From Ypsolopha sequella (Eukaryota; Arthropoda; Insecta; Lepidoptera; Ypsolophidae): a stretch of 64,000 nucleotides of DNA. A program made the position numbers and the translations under genes. Each line of letters begins with the position of its first letter. Within the stretch, counting starts at the first letter, position 1. Location: contig OW203983.1 in assembly GCA_934047225.1 (NCBI GenBank), positions 310,001-374,000 on the forward strand, written 5' to 3'. A model generated the notes under the pieces. It had not been told where the DNA came from, did no database searches, and saw nothing but the letters and a program-made list of their open reading frames with translations. Of this stretch, positions 1 through 10,794 are shown piece after piece.

Positions 1-149
1 GGTACGATAGCTTTTGGTTTATGCCATCTTTCTTGATAAATACCATCACCCGGGACGATGGCACTGCGATGGTAATTGATCTGTGCCAATGTCCCCGTTA
101 GAAAGAAATTCATATATTAACTGTTCCTTGGGAATTTTTTTACCAAGTT

Positions 150-398
150 CTTAGATATGTCCAAAAAAATATTGAGTCTTTCCCAAGGATTGGCGATCAA
201 CACTGTAGAGAAACCAGAAATAAACATAAACTGGCTTTTCCGAAAATCAGACTCGCCAAGGTGAGTACCTCTTTCATAGGACATGGTATAAGATTTTACA
301 ATAAACTTCCGAAGGAGGTCCTTACTTTGTCAGAGAATAAGTTTAAACTGTATATTAAGCAGGGCCTACTGAAAAAGGCATATTATAAAATAAATTAA
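150..398 (+). pseudogene. LINE ORF2 C-terminal fragment
   Basis: From about 197 to the TAA at 396-398 the + strand reads as the C-terminal tail typical of CR1/Jockey-like LINE ORF2 proteins in Lepidoptera: a 'TRNKHKLAFPKIRLAKVS' segment, then a 'G.GIRFYNKLP' segment, then a lysine-rich end 'KKAYYKIN'. It lies after the reverse transcriptase domain in intact elements. No RT core is seen upstream in the window, so this is a 5'-truncated or window-cut copy. The family is recognised by pattern only; the clade is not certain. Confidence 0.6.
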
Positions 399-480
399 TA
401 TTTGGATAACGGTGAAGCATGGTGTTACATGGTGCTCATTGCAGGGCATTGCTTGAAAATTGCCAGTGTACCCACCTGAC

Positions 481-567
481 CTTCGATCTTGGCTTTATCA
501 CCGTAGAATTCTTCAACGAATGGCAGCACATAACTCGAGATTGTGGTAATCATGTTGTGTTTGGGTG
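481..567 (-). other. possible small host exon or exon relic
   Basis: On the minus strand an 87-base open stretch lies between an acceptor-like TATCAG and a donor-like G|GTCAGG. It reads 'PKHNMITTISSYVLPFVEEF' and continues with a charged segment ending in a glycine, and looks more like a cellular protein than like the transposon proteins around it. I do not recognise the protein. It could be a captured gene fragment or chance; there is no second exon to support it. Confidence 0.22.
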
Positions 568-692
568 CTGATAGCAGGAAGCTACTCAAACATAGCTACT
601 TATACTCACTTGAACTCAGTTTCATATTAACCCCACGTTTGCAAGAAATACCCATACTTCACAATTTAACCTAGCAACACTAAAAAATGTGA

Positions 693-1054
693 AATAAAAT
701 AAACTTTTAACAAAAAAATAGTAACCGACTTCAATAGTAACAGCAGGCATTCGCTAAAATGTTAATAATAATTCTATAAAGACCGATGGTACCGAAGCAA
801 CACTTTTGCTGACTTCTTTCTTCCTGAAACAATATGTTATCTAGAAGTCAGCGTATTTCCTACGATATAGCAACATAAAAACCAATATAAGAGCGCGGAC
901 TTCTAGATAACATATTGTTTCAGGAAGAAAGAAGTCGGCAAAAGTGTTGCTTCGGTACCATCGGTCTTTATAGAATTATTATTAACTTTTTAGTGAATGA
1001 CTGCTGTTACTATTGAAGTCAGTTGCTATTTTTTTGTTAAAAGTTTATTTTATT
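693..1054. mobile_element. foldback MITE with ~160-bp arms
   Basis: The left arm (693 to about 868) and right arm (about 893 to 1054) are near-perfect reverse complements: both hold the pieces AATAAAATAAACTTTTAAC, GACTTCAATAGTAAC, ATAAAGACCGATGGTACCG and ATAACATATTGTTTCAGG (or their complements). The centre is only about 25 bases. There is no coding potential. It is a non-autonomous foldback element or a collapsed palindrome; no clear target duplication is visible. Confidence 0.8.
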
Positions 1055-1074
1055 GGTGTAGCAAACGGTTAGTC

Positions 1075-1150
1075 AAACAAGGTCACAACAAACAAGGTCA
1101 CAACAAACAAAGGTCACAACAAACGGTTAGTCAAACAAGGTCACAACAAT
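1075..1150. repeat. short tandem repeat, CAAGGTCACAACAAA units
   Basis: Three to four imperfect copies of a CAAGGTCACAACAAA unit, with the interspersed ACGGTTAGTCAAA motif appearing twice. It directly follows the foldback element. No function is implied. Confidence 0.7.
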
Positions 1151-1630
1151 GACAAAATACGGTAAACAACAGATCACTTTCTCACTTAAAACAGTTTTTA
1201 CAAGACAATGCAAATCCAATTCCCAATCATAACTTCATTTATCGATAGGTCACCATTTTAGCTTATGAACTTAGCAATTATTTACTTAAAGCTGCATTTT
1301 AAACCACTTTTTAGATTTTATTTAACGGAGCGAAAGAACTATTTCAGAGGTTGAATTCTGAAAAAACTTGAAACACATGTTTACTCATTAATGGATAGGA
1401 GTAATCCTGTGAAGTCTCGAATAAAATAGTTAAACTAATCTTGTTTCCCCATACAAACATTGAATACCCGTTTCACCCCCTTAAGGGGGTGAATTTTAAA
1501 AAATTCTTTCTTAGTGGATGTAGGCATCCGCGCCTTCACTATATTAGGTATCTATATGCAAAATGTCAAGTCTCTGGGACCTGTGGTTTAGGCTGTGCGT
1601 TGATATGTCAGTCAGTCAGTCAGGACTTTG
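1151..1630. other. non-coding, interspersed repeat sequence
   Basis: No gene. From about 1450 the sequence has the pattern of a widespread moth/butterfly repeat (CCCCCTTAAGGGGG palindrome, then 'AAGTCTCTGGGACCTG', then a GTCAGTCAGTCAGT run at about 1607-1622). The small open frame at 1441-1656 falls inside this repeat and is not a gene. Confidence 0.5.
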
Positions 1631-1632
1631 AA

Positions 1633-2400
1633 TTTTATAGATACAGATCTCCCTAAAGCTATCTATGTTCCCATAGTGATGTTTGCTGATGATAGCACGC
1701 GGCTATGAACACTGGACACATCAATACTTTTGAATCCAATATTAATAATTCTTTAGAAAACATTGTCAATTGGCTCAACTCTAATAAACTTATGATAAAT
1801 CTGGACAAAACTAAAATAATGAGCTTTAAACAGAAACAGAACAAACTAGAGCTAAATCTTCATATAAGATACTGTAATACTATAATCGGTGAAACAGAAG
1901 CCACCAAATTTTTGGGTATTTGGGTCATTAAAGCCCAGAAAAAATGTATTAGGGCTATGTTCTGTGCACAACCTAAGGATTCCGGTAAGCCGCATTAAGT
2001 ATTGATAAAATGTATTAGGGCTATGTTCTGTGCACAACCTAGGGATTCCGGTAAGCCGCATTAAGTATTGATAAAATGTATTAGGGCTATGTTCTATGCA
2101 CAACCTAGGGATTCCGGTAAGCCGCATTAAGTATTGATAAAATGTATTAGGGCTATGTTCTATGCACAACCTAGGGATTCCGGTAAGCCGCATTAAGTAT
2201 TGATAAAATGTATTAGGGCTATGTTCTATGCACAACCTAGGGATTCCTGTAAGCCGCATTAAGTATCTGAAACACAAGATATTAACATTTCCATCTGTTT
2301 GTATACTTACTGTAAATGGCAGTCTTTGTAAAATATAACCAACATCTATTTGAATTCTACAATATTTAGTAAAAGACATTGCACTAAAGTAAAAGCCTTC
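1633..2400 (+). pseudogene. LINE reverse transcriptase fragment with internal deletion
   Basis: The sequence at about 1636-1700 reads 'LPKAIYVPIVMFADDSTRL', the FADD catalytic motif of a non-LTR reverse transcriptase. The following frame (1705-1998) gives 'NIVNWLNSNKLMINLDKTKI' and 'TKFLGI', the usual downstream RT motifs. The protein then jumps straight to 'KCIRAMFCAQPRDS', which in intact elements lies well further on, so the part between was deleted. That later segment is tandemly amplified (separate entry). Frameshifts and stops make it dead. Confidence 0.75.
1937..2270 (+). repeat. 66-bp minisatellite inside a LINE fragment, 5 units
   Basis: Five head-to-tail units of 66 bases; the landmark AAAATGTATTAGGGCTATG starts at 1941, 2007, 2073, 2139 and 2205. 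Units differ by a few substitutions only. The period is a multiple of three; the unit corresponds to the 'KCIRAMFCAQPRDSGKPH' part of the LINE protein followed by a TAA, so each unit ends the frame. It arose after the internal deletion of the host LINE copy. Confidence 0.9.
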
Positions 2401-2541
2401 CCTCGGAATACAGAACTGTTTAAATCCAGTATATTTGGTATTTGGTATGTCAACTATAAAATAATAAGCTTCCTCAATCTTTTAGGGAAATCGATAATTT
2501 GTATAATTTAAAAGAAAGTTACTAGAATTTTTATTAAATAA

Positions 2542-3614
2542 AACCGGTCAAGTCAGTGCGAGTCAGACTCGCGTACCTAGGGTTCCGTAATTCGGCAGTT
2601 TTGAGAAGAATCAGAAGAAAAGTAATTAAAACCTTACCCGTCTACCAATTTCGGAGATAAGGGGGGGGAAATACATATTTTTGGGGTTTTTTAAAGGTTT
2701 CTCGAAACCAGTGTTAGTAAATATAATAAAAGTCTAAATTAAAAAAAAAATAAAATAAATATCTATAATTTGATACCCATATTGTATTTTTATAAAATAT
2801 ATTTTTTTATTTATTATACTTCTTTTTTTAAATTTCTCATTTGTGTTCAACTTTTTTTTAATCGCTATAGTTTTCCTGTAATTGGCCAGTTACGATCTAT
2901 AATTATTATTTTTTTCATATTTTTTGGTCTACCAGTTTCGGAGATAGGGGGGGGGGGGGGGGATCATACATATTCTTGAGGTTTTTTAAAGATTTCTCGA
3001 AATCTGTGTTAGTAAATAATGTAAAAGTATATATTTTTACAATCAACTTTATAATATCTACAATTTGATATCCATATTGTATTTTTATAAAATATTTTTT
3101 TTATATATTATACTTTTTTTTTAAATTTCTCATTTGTGCTCAATTTTTTTTTAATCGCTATAGTTTTTCTGTAATCGGCCAGTTACGATCTATAATTTTC
3201 ATTTTTTTTCATATTTTTCGGTCTACCAGTTTCGGAGATAAATGGGGGGGACATACATATTTTTGTTTTTTTTTAAAGATTTCTCAAAACCAGTGCCATT
3301 AAATACAGTAAAAGTATACATTTTTACAATCAGCTTTTTAATATCTACAATTTGATACCCATATTATATTTTTAGGATAATATATTTCATTTTTTTCACT
3401 TTTGTTTTGGAAAGATTTTGAACAATTTAAAATTTTTCATATTTTTTTTACACCGTGATATGTGGGCAAATTAATGCTATTTTTGTGTCAAATTTCACGT
3501 ATGTATCTTTTACGGTGCTAAAGTTATGAGGCTGTGACATACGGACGGACGGACAACGGAGTCTCACCATAAGGTTCCTTTTTGTACCTTTTAGGTACTA
3601 CGGAACCCTAAAAA
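2542..3614 (+). repeat. hairpin-headed interspersed repeat with three internal subrepeats
   Basis: The element opens with a GTGCGAGTC..GACTCGCG hairpin and GGGTTCCGTA, and closes with ACGGAACCCTAAAAA. Inside are three tandem subrepeats, marked by CTACCA[AG]TTTCGGAGATA at about 2641, 2928 and 3222 (periods about 287 and 294), each followed by a G-run, a poly-pyrimidine tract and 'TTTGATACCCATATT'. One G-run (2947-2962) is 16 bases. A second, shorter copy lies at 10252-10700. No ORF. It is likely a non-autonomous lepidopteran element; the class is not certain. Confidence 0.7.
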
Positions 3615-4370
3615 TAGGTACTTTTTACTCTGTCGCGGATTTTTTAAATGATGACATTTAATTCTCTGTTTTAATTGTTTCAATTTTTGCCAATATATTT
3701 TTAAATTGTATGTAATTGTGTTATTTGTGTGTTGTTAATATTGAAGGTTCAAAAAATGATTTGTACGCCAAAACGGCAGAGCACACGGCATTCTATAAGT
3801 TGTTAAACCTGTATTTTACCTGTGTCTTAACAAAAAAAAATTGATTTTATTTTTTTCTATTGAAACCCTTAAGGGTCGGTTGCGCCAAACATGCTCTCGC
3901 GTTTGGACAATTTAGCTTATTAAAACAAAATATTTTCAACGAATAAAATTTGTGTAAATAGTTAAGAAGTTGAACTACATTATAATTTTTCAGATTTGAT
4001 ACAAGTATCACAATCATCGAGAAAAAAAATCGGAAAGATCAGTAAAATCACGAAAAACGTAATTTGGATTTGGAACTACTATGATCAGTCTACTGATCTA
4101 ATTACTAAATAAAATATTTTTTTATAGAGTAAAGAAACGAAAGTAGCCTTTGCAATTTTTTTTTTTTCGTAATTTAAAAAGAAATACTCAAACATTTTAC
4201 ATATTTCCTGTACAGAAAAATTACGCAAAAAGAATTTGAATGTTTGTGTATTTCTTTTTAAATAACGAAAGGAAAAAAATACTAAAATATTATATGAATA
4301 AGGTACTTTGATCTCTTTACGCAAAAAAAAATATTTCAATTAGGAGCAAAAAAAAATTTTTTTTCTGTTT
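3615..4370. other. AT-rich, no gene seen
   Basis: Homopolymer-rich sequence with no supported coding region, TIR or long repeat. The small frame at 4085-4339 on the minus strand is low-complexity and has no recognisable motif. Confidence 0.6.
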
Positions 4371-4593
4371 GCAACGCCCAATTTAAGGGTCCGTTGTAGA
4401 GTGTATATAAAAAGCCATAGGCGTGGAGGAAGGGCAGCCCTCGCCTGCCGTGACAAAGCATAGGCACCCGTGCGAGCCGCAGAGGCTGAGGCTGGTCGCC
4501 GAAGGCGACCAACAAACCGAAGCTCCGAAGGTGAGCATGGGTGACTGTGCTTTGTTACGCAAGGGCGAAGGGGCTGCACTTTCCGCAACGCCC
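4371..4593. repeat. GC-rich island between GCAACGCCCA direct repeats
   Basis: A sharply bounded CpG-rich block in AT-rich DNA. The 10-mer GCAACGCCCA occurs at both edges (4371-4380 and 4584-4593), and the block holds a perfect hairpin TGGTCGCC-GAA-GGCGACCA at 4493-4511. Small open frames exist on both strands only because AT-rich stop codons are rare here. It is probably a short mobile element with direct terminal repeats or a template-switch insertion. Confidence 0.5.
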
Positions 4594-4599
4594 AAGCAA

Positions 4600-6600
4600 T
4601 TGCAAAAGTAATTTTGGGTCTTTAAAGTTAAAGAGACAAAAAAGTGAGGTTTTGTTTTGATTTATTTTTTTTAAACTATTTTCATTTCCCCCCCCCCTCC
4701 CACTAAACGTACACTTAATATTCGAGTTATTTTATTCTACCTAAAATAACATAGAAATTTTTAATTTTGAAAAAAAAATTAAAAAAAATCTATTGATTTC
4801 CGGTACCCCTCCTTCGGGGGAGGAATTATACCCCCCCCTCCCCCTCTAAACATATACATAGATAAATATACTTATATAAGAGTCCTTCCTAAACATATCT
4901 TATGTCTCATGTCTTATACCATCACCGGGTCCCTGAAAAACATAACCCTCCCTCGGGCGGGCGGTCGGATAAATGACGAATTCAAGTAAACAAATAAACT
5001 TTTTGTTTGAAACAAATTTTTGGTTACAAAATGCTCACCTTTCTTGATTTTGCTCGAAGTCGGTAGATGCATAATATGCCAGACAAGCCATTTTTGTCTG
5101 GAGATAGTAGTAGTAACTCCTGTCCTATAATTTTACAAGAATAATCTGTCCCTGAGTCTGATATTAATACATCATCAACTGATAAAGATCGATTAGACCT
5201 ATAAAAATATAAAGAAAATGTGAAAATGATAATGGTGAAAAAATAGATTTGGTATAATGAAATATATATGATGCATCATTTAAAAAAATTTAAATATTGG
5301 ACATATTTCAATTTTTTATACTAGGTACGTAATATATATTTGTAGCTATTTTATCCAAATTTGTTTTGAGAAGAAAGAAAAAATAACAAATTACTACACT
5401 TAAATATTTCTAACATCATATTTTACTTAAAATTATAATATTCATAACATTTTGAAACCCTTACCCTCTTTTTGGAATCGACTGGGTGTTTAAAATTCTC
5501 TGCTCGTTTAAATTAAATATCATCAATGACGACTCCATAACTTTGCTTTGTTCTGTTGCTCCCGAACCACTTGCACTGTCATTGAACGTCTGTGCTGATG
5601 GGTTTATATAATCTATCTTATTTTCATGGTTATGTAAACATCTTTTAGCCCTGAAAAATATCACATAATATATAAGTAAAGCGTTTTACAGATACTACAC
5701 TAGATTCCAGAAAAGTCCGTCCTTGCAAGTTGACATGTAACAAATAAAAATCATATGTAGGTACTTACATGATTTTTGCGACCATGTCGTGACCTCTAGC
5801 TTGCATGTACTTCTTATATTTTTTTTACGTATGATTGTTCTGTTTTTATTTATTCCCCATTTTGGGGTATTGTTTTACGATTACGATTTATATCAGTAAA
5901 CAACAATCAGTTTTAACCCTAAAACGAATCTTAACGAGATAAAAACTATAATGCAATAATGAATATTAACTTAGCAATAGATTATGATTGATAACAAACT
6001 TAAAATTTGTGGAAACGGGGAAAAACAAAGAGGATCAAACGCAGCACAGGTACTTCTCACGGTAGAGCTCAGCGAGCACTGAAGAAAGTGAACGAGTGTG
6101 ACAGCGCTATAGCCCGAACGTACAGAGCAGCAGTAGCACACGCGATAACAATAGTGCGCGCAAATCTCGACCTTACCGTCACTTGACGCGCAATTCATGT
6201 AAAAAATCGTAAAAAAATAACTAGAGTACCCAACTGAAAAATGATAACAGGTAATTTAAAATAAAACGTTTCACATTCAGAGAAAAATCGTGGTTAGGAT
6301 ACGTTGAACCATTGAGGAGTAAAATTAAAAAAAGGGAAATATAAGACGTTACTTTGGAATTATTTTCTATCGAGAAAATTTTATCCAATTGCGTTTTCCA
6401 TAACACATAATTTGAAGAATATGCCCAAGATTAATATAGTCTGAAACCAGATCTTTATATATTGTAGTTGTGTCATAAAATGAAATGAAAAACCCACTCC
6501 GATGTCGGTATATCCCCTTAAGTGATTAAATAAAATTTCTTAACTTCAGCTTATCAATTCTTCGTACTGAGCAGGGCACCTTCGCATCGAGACAATGCAT
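4600..6600. other. non-coding interval, no gene recognised
   Basis: AT-rich with several C- and A-runs (for example around 4687 and 4835). Short frames at 5461-5664 and 5971-6198 on the minus strand show no family motif. Nothing here supports a gene, RNA or complete mobile element. Confidence 0.5.
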
Positions 6601-6622
6601 AGAGGCAACAAGTACGACAAAA

Positions 6623-6844
6623 CTCGATAAAAACAGTAATTGGTATTACCAGGTACAAGGACAGCTTTACGTGACAGAACGGCGATTATGTCTCTTTGGC
6701 ATTTGGGTAGGAGATAATGAACTTGTACATATTGAACGCATTACAAGAGATGATGATTTTTGGATGACGAAGATGGAGAGGAAGCTAATACAACTTTATA
6801 TAAAATGTGTAACACCAGAGATAGTGAAAGTGATAGTGAAATGA
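6623..6844 (+). pseudogene. YqaJ-like recombinase/exonuclease fragment
   Basis: One frame, opened without a start codon, reads 'LDKNSNWYYQVQGQLYVTER' followed by an aromatic-rich core and then 'HIERITRDDDFWMTKMERKL' before a TGA. The pair 'YYQVQGQL.VT..' and '.ERI.RDDDFW..KME.KL..FY' is the hallmark of the C-terminal half of YqaJ viral recombinase domains, which in insects occur in many multi-copy, transposon-borne genes. The catalytic Q-x-Q-x-Q-type region (here YYQVQGQL) is present; the N-terminal half is absent or unrecognisable. No start codon, no partner exon: a relic. It acts, in intact relatives, as a 5'-3' exonuclease. Confidence 0.6.
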
Positions 6845-7170
6845 GTGTATTTGCCACAGAACATATAAAAAAAGAAGACACAGTACAACACAAAACAAAG
6901 TGGCAAAAAGGAGCAAGCTAAGCAAATGCTACACGTTGAAGTAACTTTTAGCTCTGATTTTCAGTTTGCCACATAATATGAACAAAACACAATAGCAAAT
7001 AGAAGTAAAACATAATAATTAAGAATTTTACCTAGTACAATTATACTATCGACTAAGAAAATAATTAATAATAATAATTTATTCATAAAAATAAAATTGA
7101 ATAATTAAAATAGTATTGAAAACACACTAAAAAATCATTAATTTGACAAAGAATTACAAATAAAATAATA

Positions 7171-8370
7171 ACAGTCTATTCCATTTACGAGGTTACATTT
7201 GACACTTCTGAGAACGTAACTCTGCACGTTTCACATAAATTGAAAAAATAAATAGTCTTTGTTTATGATAGTAAATCACCGTTTGAAAAACCACAATCAA
7301 TTCAAAACATTATACAATTAATTCACAAACATAATCAACGTATTTTTTTTAGATATCGTGCTCAAAATAATTATAACTTTAAAATAAAATAATATTTTAC
7401 TGCAAATACGCGTTTACGTTCTATGGTTTATTTTTTACTTTTAAACATAGTGACGTAGCTCAAAAAATCTCATAAAATCGGTTAGTTAATCGATTATTCT
7501 CTTGTGTACCGAGGTCGTAGGAAATAAAAATCTACTAAAAATATGGTCCACCTCGCAATCACCATGGTTACCATGGCAATCACGATCAGCCATATTGTTT
7601 GTCTGTTCAGTACGGTGCAGAAGCCTTGTATACGTTGCGTGCGTGTGTTTTGTTCTTGCTTGACCACTAAAAGAACAGTGTTGGCTAGTCAAGCGCGGGA
7701 GTTTGTGGTACGCCTACAACATTACTTCGAATGTGAGTTTCAGAATGGTAGTCCACTCTTTCGTTATCAGTCGAAAAACTGTTTTCCAAATAAGTAAGGA
7801 AAAGCATGGTAAAGATATACCAGAAGATAATAAATTAAAATCGCCACTTAAGAAAAAAGTTACAAGGTCGATAGTCACACAAACAAAATGCTGTGGTTGT
7901 TGCAAGAAGCATGCTATAACGTTACTGCTGCGAATTGGAAAAGTGTGGTTTTACGAACATTAAATCTAAATTTCGCTGATTGGGACCGAGATGTGCATAT
8001 CGATGCCCTAATAGATAACCAAATTATAATAATTACGGTGGATCCTACAGACGATGGTGAGGGTCATGACGACGATGGTGACAATGAATATGATGCAACG
8101 ATTTTGAATAGCGAGCACGCATAAGTCGCATGCTGATTAAATTGAACAATAATAGTATTTAATCAAATTAAAAAACTTGACTAAGTAACTTTTGTTTATG
8201 ATATTAATCTACTGCAAATCTTTTACGTTTCGATTTTGTCAACTCGATTTAAATTTGTTGGTAATAGTAATCGAAAGTCGATGTCGTTGTGTATCGACTA
8301 ATATGGTACTTCGGTAGTACTCTACATAAACACATCTGTCAAATGTAACCTCGTAAATGGAATAGACTGT
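7171..8370 (+). mobile_element. internally deleted DNA transposon, 34-bp TIRs
   Basis: Perfect or near-perfect terminal inverted repeats lie at 7171-7204 (ACAGTCTATTCCATTTACGA, then GGTTACATTTGACA) and 8337-8370. If the element is taken to begin at the second base (CAGTC), it is flanked by TAA on both sides, a 3-bp target duplication; a TA duplication is less consistent. The 1.2-kb interior keeps only the ends of a transposase gene (separate entry). Confidence 0.8.
7630..8124 (+). pseudogene. transposase relic, N and C ends without the catalytic core
   Basis: One frame (about 7690-7770) reads 'SQAREFVVRLQHYFECEFQN' followed by G-S-P-L, resembling the N-terminal region of insect IS630/Tc1-like transposases ('..REFV..L..YFE.E..NGGP'). 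A second frame (7888-8124) reads 'VTAANWKSVVLRTLNL' and 'DWDRDVHIDALIDNQIIII', ending in an acidic tail, resembling the C-terminal end of the same group. The DDE catalytic part expected between them is missing, and a frameshift with stops separates them. This explains the short length of the TIR-bounded element. Assignment is by pattern and remains tentative. Confidence 0.45.
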
Positions 8371-8669
8371 AATGGATGCCATGCAAAAAAAAAATAGAGA
8401 GAAAAGACATGTTCAGAAATGGAATGAATAAAAATGGAAATTTACAAATAAAATAATAAAATAAAATAACAACATACTATAGTAAACCCACGGTACCTAT
8501 ACACGCGGGATGCCTATAAGAACTCTGAATTTGCATGATAATAAAAATAATATTTAATAAGAAAACGTGGATCCTTTAGCTATCTCAGAGCAACAATCAA
8601 GCTATGACACCTCGCAACCGGGTCCTAGCACTAGCACACATACAACTGAACAAATCGTGCGACTAAAAA

Positions 8670-8830
8670 TACCGAGTGGGCGAATTTAAAGTATGAAATC
8701 GAAAATACTTCACCAAAAATCAAAAAATAGGTGCAACGAAGAGCGAAGCGAGAAGGAGCGTGTTAGGTTTACATGTAATATAAAATAAGGAGCCGAGCGA
8801 AGCGGAAAAAAATTGGGTTTTTTCGAATCC
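8670..8830 (+). repeat. interspersed repeat with GAGCGAAGCGGA motifs
   Basis: Holds 'AAAGTATGAAAT', 'GAGCGAAGCGAGAAGGAGCG', 'TGTTAGGTTTA' and 'CCGAGCGAAGCGG' in order. A second copy lies in the opposite orientation at 61350-61505 with the same order of landmarks. No coding potential. Confidence 0.7.
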
Positions 8831-10250
8831 ATTTACTCCGCTATAACGTCATCTACGTATTTCATTTTTGGGTAAATGTTTATTGAGTATTTGATTAAAA
8901 TTCACACTGAAGGAAAACGCGATTGGATGAAATTGTCTTGATAGAATTTAATTCCGAAAAGACCTCTAAATTGTTTTACTTTTTCCTGTAATTCTGAAAT
9001 CCTAACTAATTTCATTGTCAAATTGCATTCAAAATGTGGATATTATGTATTTGTAAAGTCTCCTTTAAAAACGATTTGACAAAATTGCTTAGTACATTTT
9101 ATATTAATAAAAAACTGTCTTTTTTACTACTTTTCCACGAATCCGTCCCACTCGCACTGAGGGTTTTTTCGCATATGGAGTAACAGGGACGCTAAAATTA
9201 TTACGTAGCGCCTTAAAATCAAATTGTCACTAAAATAGAAAATTGTTTGCCTGAGAATTATCAACTCAACTCAAATTTGTAATTTCAAGTCGCCGTTTAC
9301 AACATTTTTATTCGCTCACAATCTTTCGCCCACTTAGTATTTTAGTACGCTATATTCAGTATTTTTGACACCTTATATTTGAATTTATATTCGCTCATTT
9401 AAATACTACGCCTATAATTTTAGTTTTAGTGCCGTCAAAACGTAAATTATTCCAAAGTAATTTAGCTTCTATTTTTAATACTTATGAACTATTTTGTAAT
9501 AAACAAAATTTAATTTTGACAGCTCCTAGATTACAATAAAAGTAAAGCCTTCAGAGTCAGCTTTGTTAGCTCATAATTATGGTTACCAAGTGTATTAAAT
9601 ATTTCGAGCTGTACTTCCAAATGTTTTACAAGAGCGTGCTTAGATATTGCTCACATGATCCAATGTAATAAACTCCCCTATTTGTACTAACTCGGTTTTT
9701 AGTAGGAATAGTTTATGTTGGTTCATTTATCGGAATCAATTCTTATTAGTACGAAGTACAGTTACTGGCCCCGAACCTATTTTAATGTAAGGCGGTCGGT
9801 GGCGAGTCACGTGAGGTCACGATTCTAGCCGCTCAGTTGCATCGTAAATAAATACGTCGCGGTGAATTGGCGGGGGCTGAGGTAGCGATAACTACCTACA
9901 GGTCCCGGATAACCTGCCCTTAAGTGACGGTATATATGATTCTACTAGTAATAAGTACTTTTATTACATTATTTATCCTCAAAGGTTCAGCTGAAAAAAC
10001 CGTTTTACTACTTAACAATGAGAAAAAAACAATGGGAAACAAATCACACGAATAACGGAACAAATTCGAATGACTACATAAAAGCGGTCGCACCGTACAT
10101 TGTGCCAACCTTCTTAAATTTACAAAACAAACATTAGTCCTTTACGTAGTCAATTTACAAATTGACTTACCATGGAAAGCTATGAGGCACTTCCAGCTTA
10201 CTTAGAAATTTTAAATTCCATCCACAAATAGATCTTATAGTATATGTTTA
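8831..10250. other. non-coding interval with a degraded MITE
   Basis: No gene. About 9405-9560 is a diverged member of the MITE seen intact at 25813-25985 (TTTTAGTTTTAGTGC[CT]GTCAAA near one end; TTTTGACAG and AAAGCCTTCAGAGTC near the other). A GC-richer patch at 9785-9915 has no recognisable identity. Confidence 0.5.
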
Positions 10251-10251
10251 G

Positions 10252-10700
10252 GACAAAACCGGCCAAGTGTGAGTCAGACTCACGTACCTACGGTTCCGTA
10301 TTGTGGATGATAAATTTAATTTTGTCATTTTTTTCGTGAATTTCTCAACCGCTTTATTTTTCCTGTAATTTTTACGTAAACACATATTACCATGATTTTT
10401 TTCATATTTTTCAGTCCACCAATGTTGGACATGTGGATGGGGACACATTTTTTATGGTTTTTCTAGGATTTCTCGAAATAGGAGCAATTAAATATAGACA
10501 AACTATATATTTTTACAATCAGATTTTTAATAGGTACCTACATACAATTTGATACCCATATTGCATTTTTATAAAATAGATTATTAATTAATTTTTCTTC
10601 TTTTTTTATATTTCTCATTTGTGCTCAACTTTCTTTAATCGCCATAGTTTTCCTGTAATTGGCCAGTTATGATCTATAATCGTCATTTTTTTAGTCTCAC
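10252..10700 (+). repeat. second copy of the hairpin-headed repeat
   Basis: Begins ACCGGCCAAGTGTGAGTCAGACTCACGTACC and GGTTCCGTA, then shares 'TTTCTCGAAAT', 'TTTGATACCCATATTG' and 'TGTAATTGGCCAGTTA' with the element at 2542-3614. It has one subrepeat rather than three. Confidence 0.7.
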
Positions 10701-10794
10701 ATCCCAGATCTGATTTATTATGGTTAGTTCTGGAATTGGAAAGTAGATGGCGCTGCAAGTAACTTACATCGCGCAATTAATTGTTTCGAGCATA

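Noticed and set aside
1852..2379. A 175-residue minus-strand frame with repeated 'YLMRLTGIPRLCIEHSPNTF'
   Set aside because: Reverse reading of the 66-bp minisatellite in a LINE fragment.
4340..4611. Three overlapping frames in the GC-rich block
   Set aside because: Open on both strands because of base composition; no start context, motif or splice partner.
9785..9915. Small structured RNA in a GC-richer patch
   Set aside because: No match to a U RNA, 7SK, tRNA or rRNA pattern could be made by eye.
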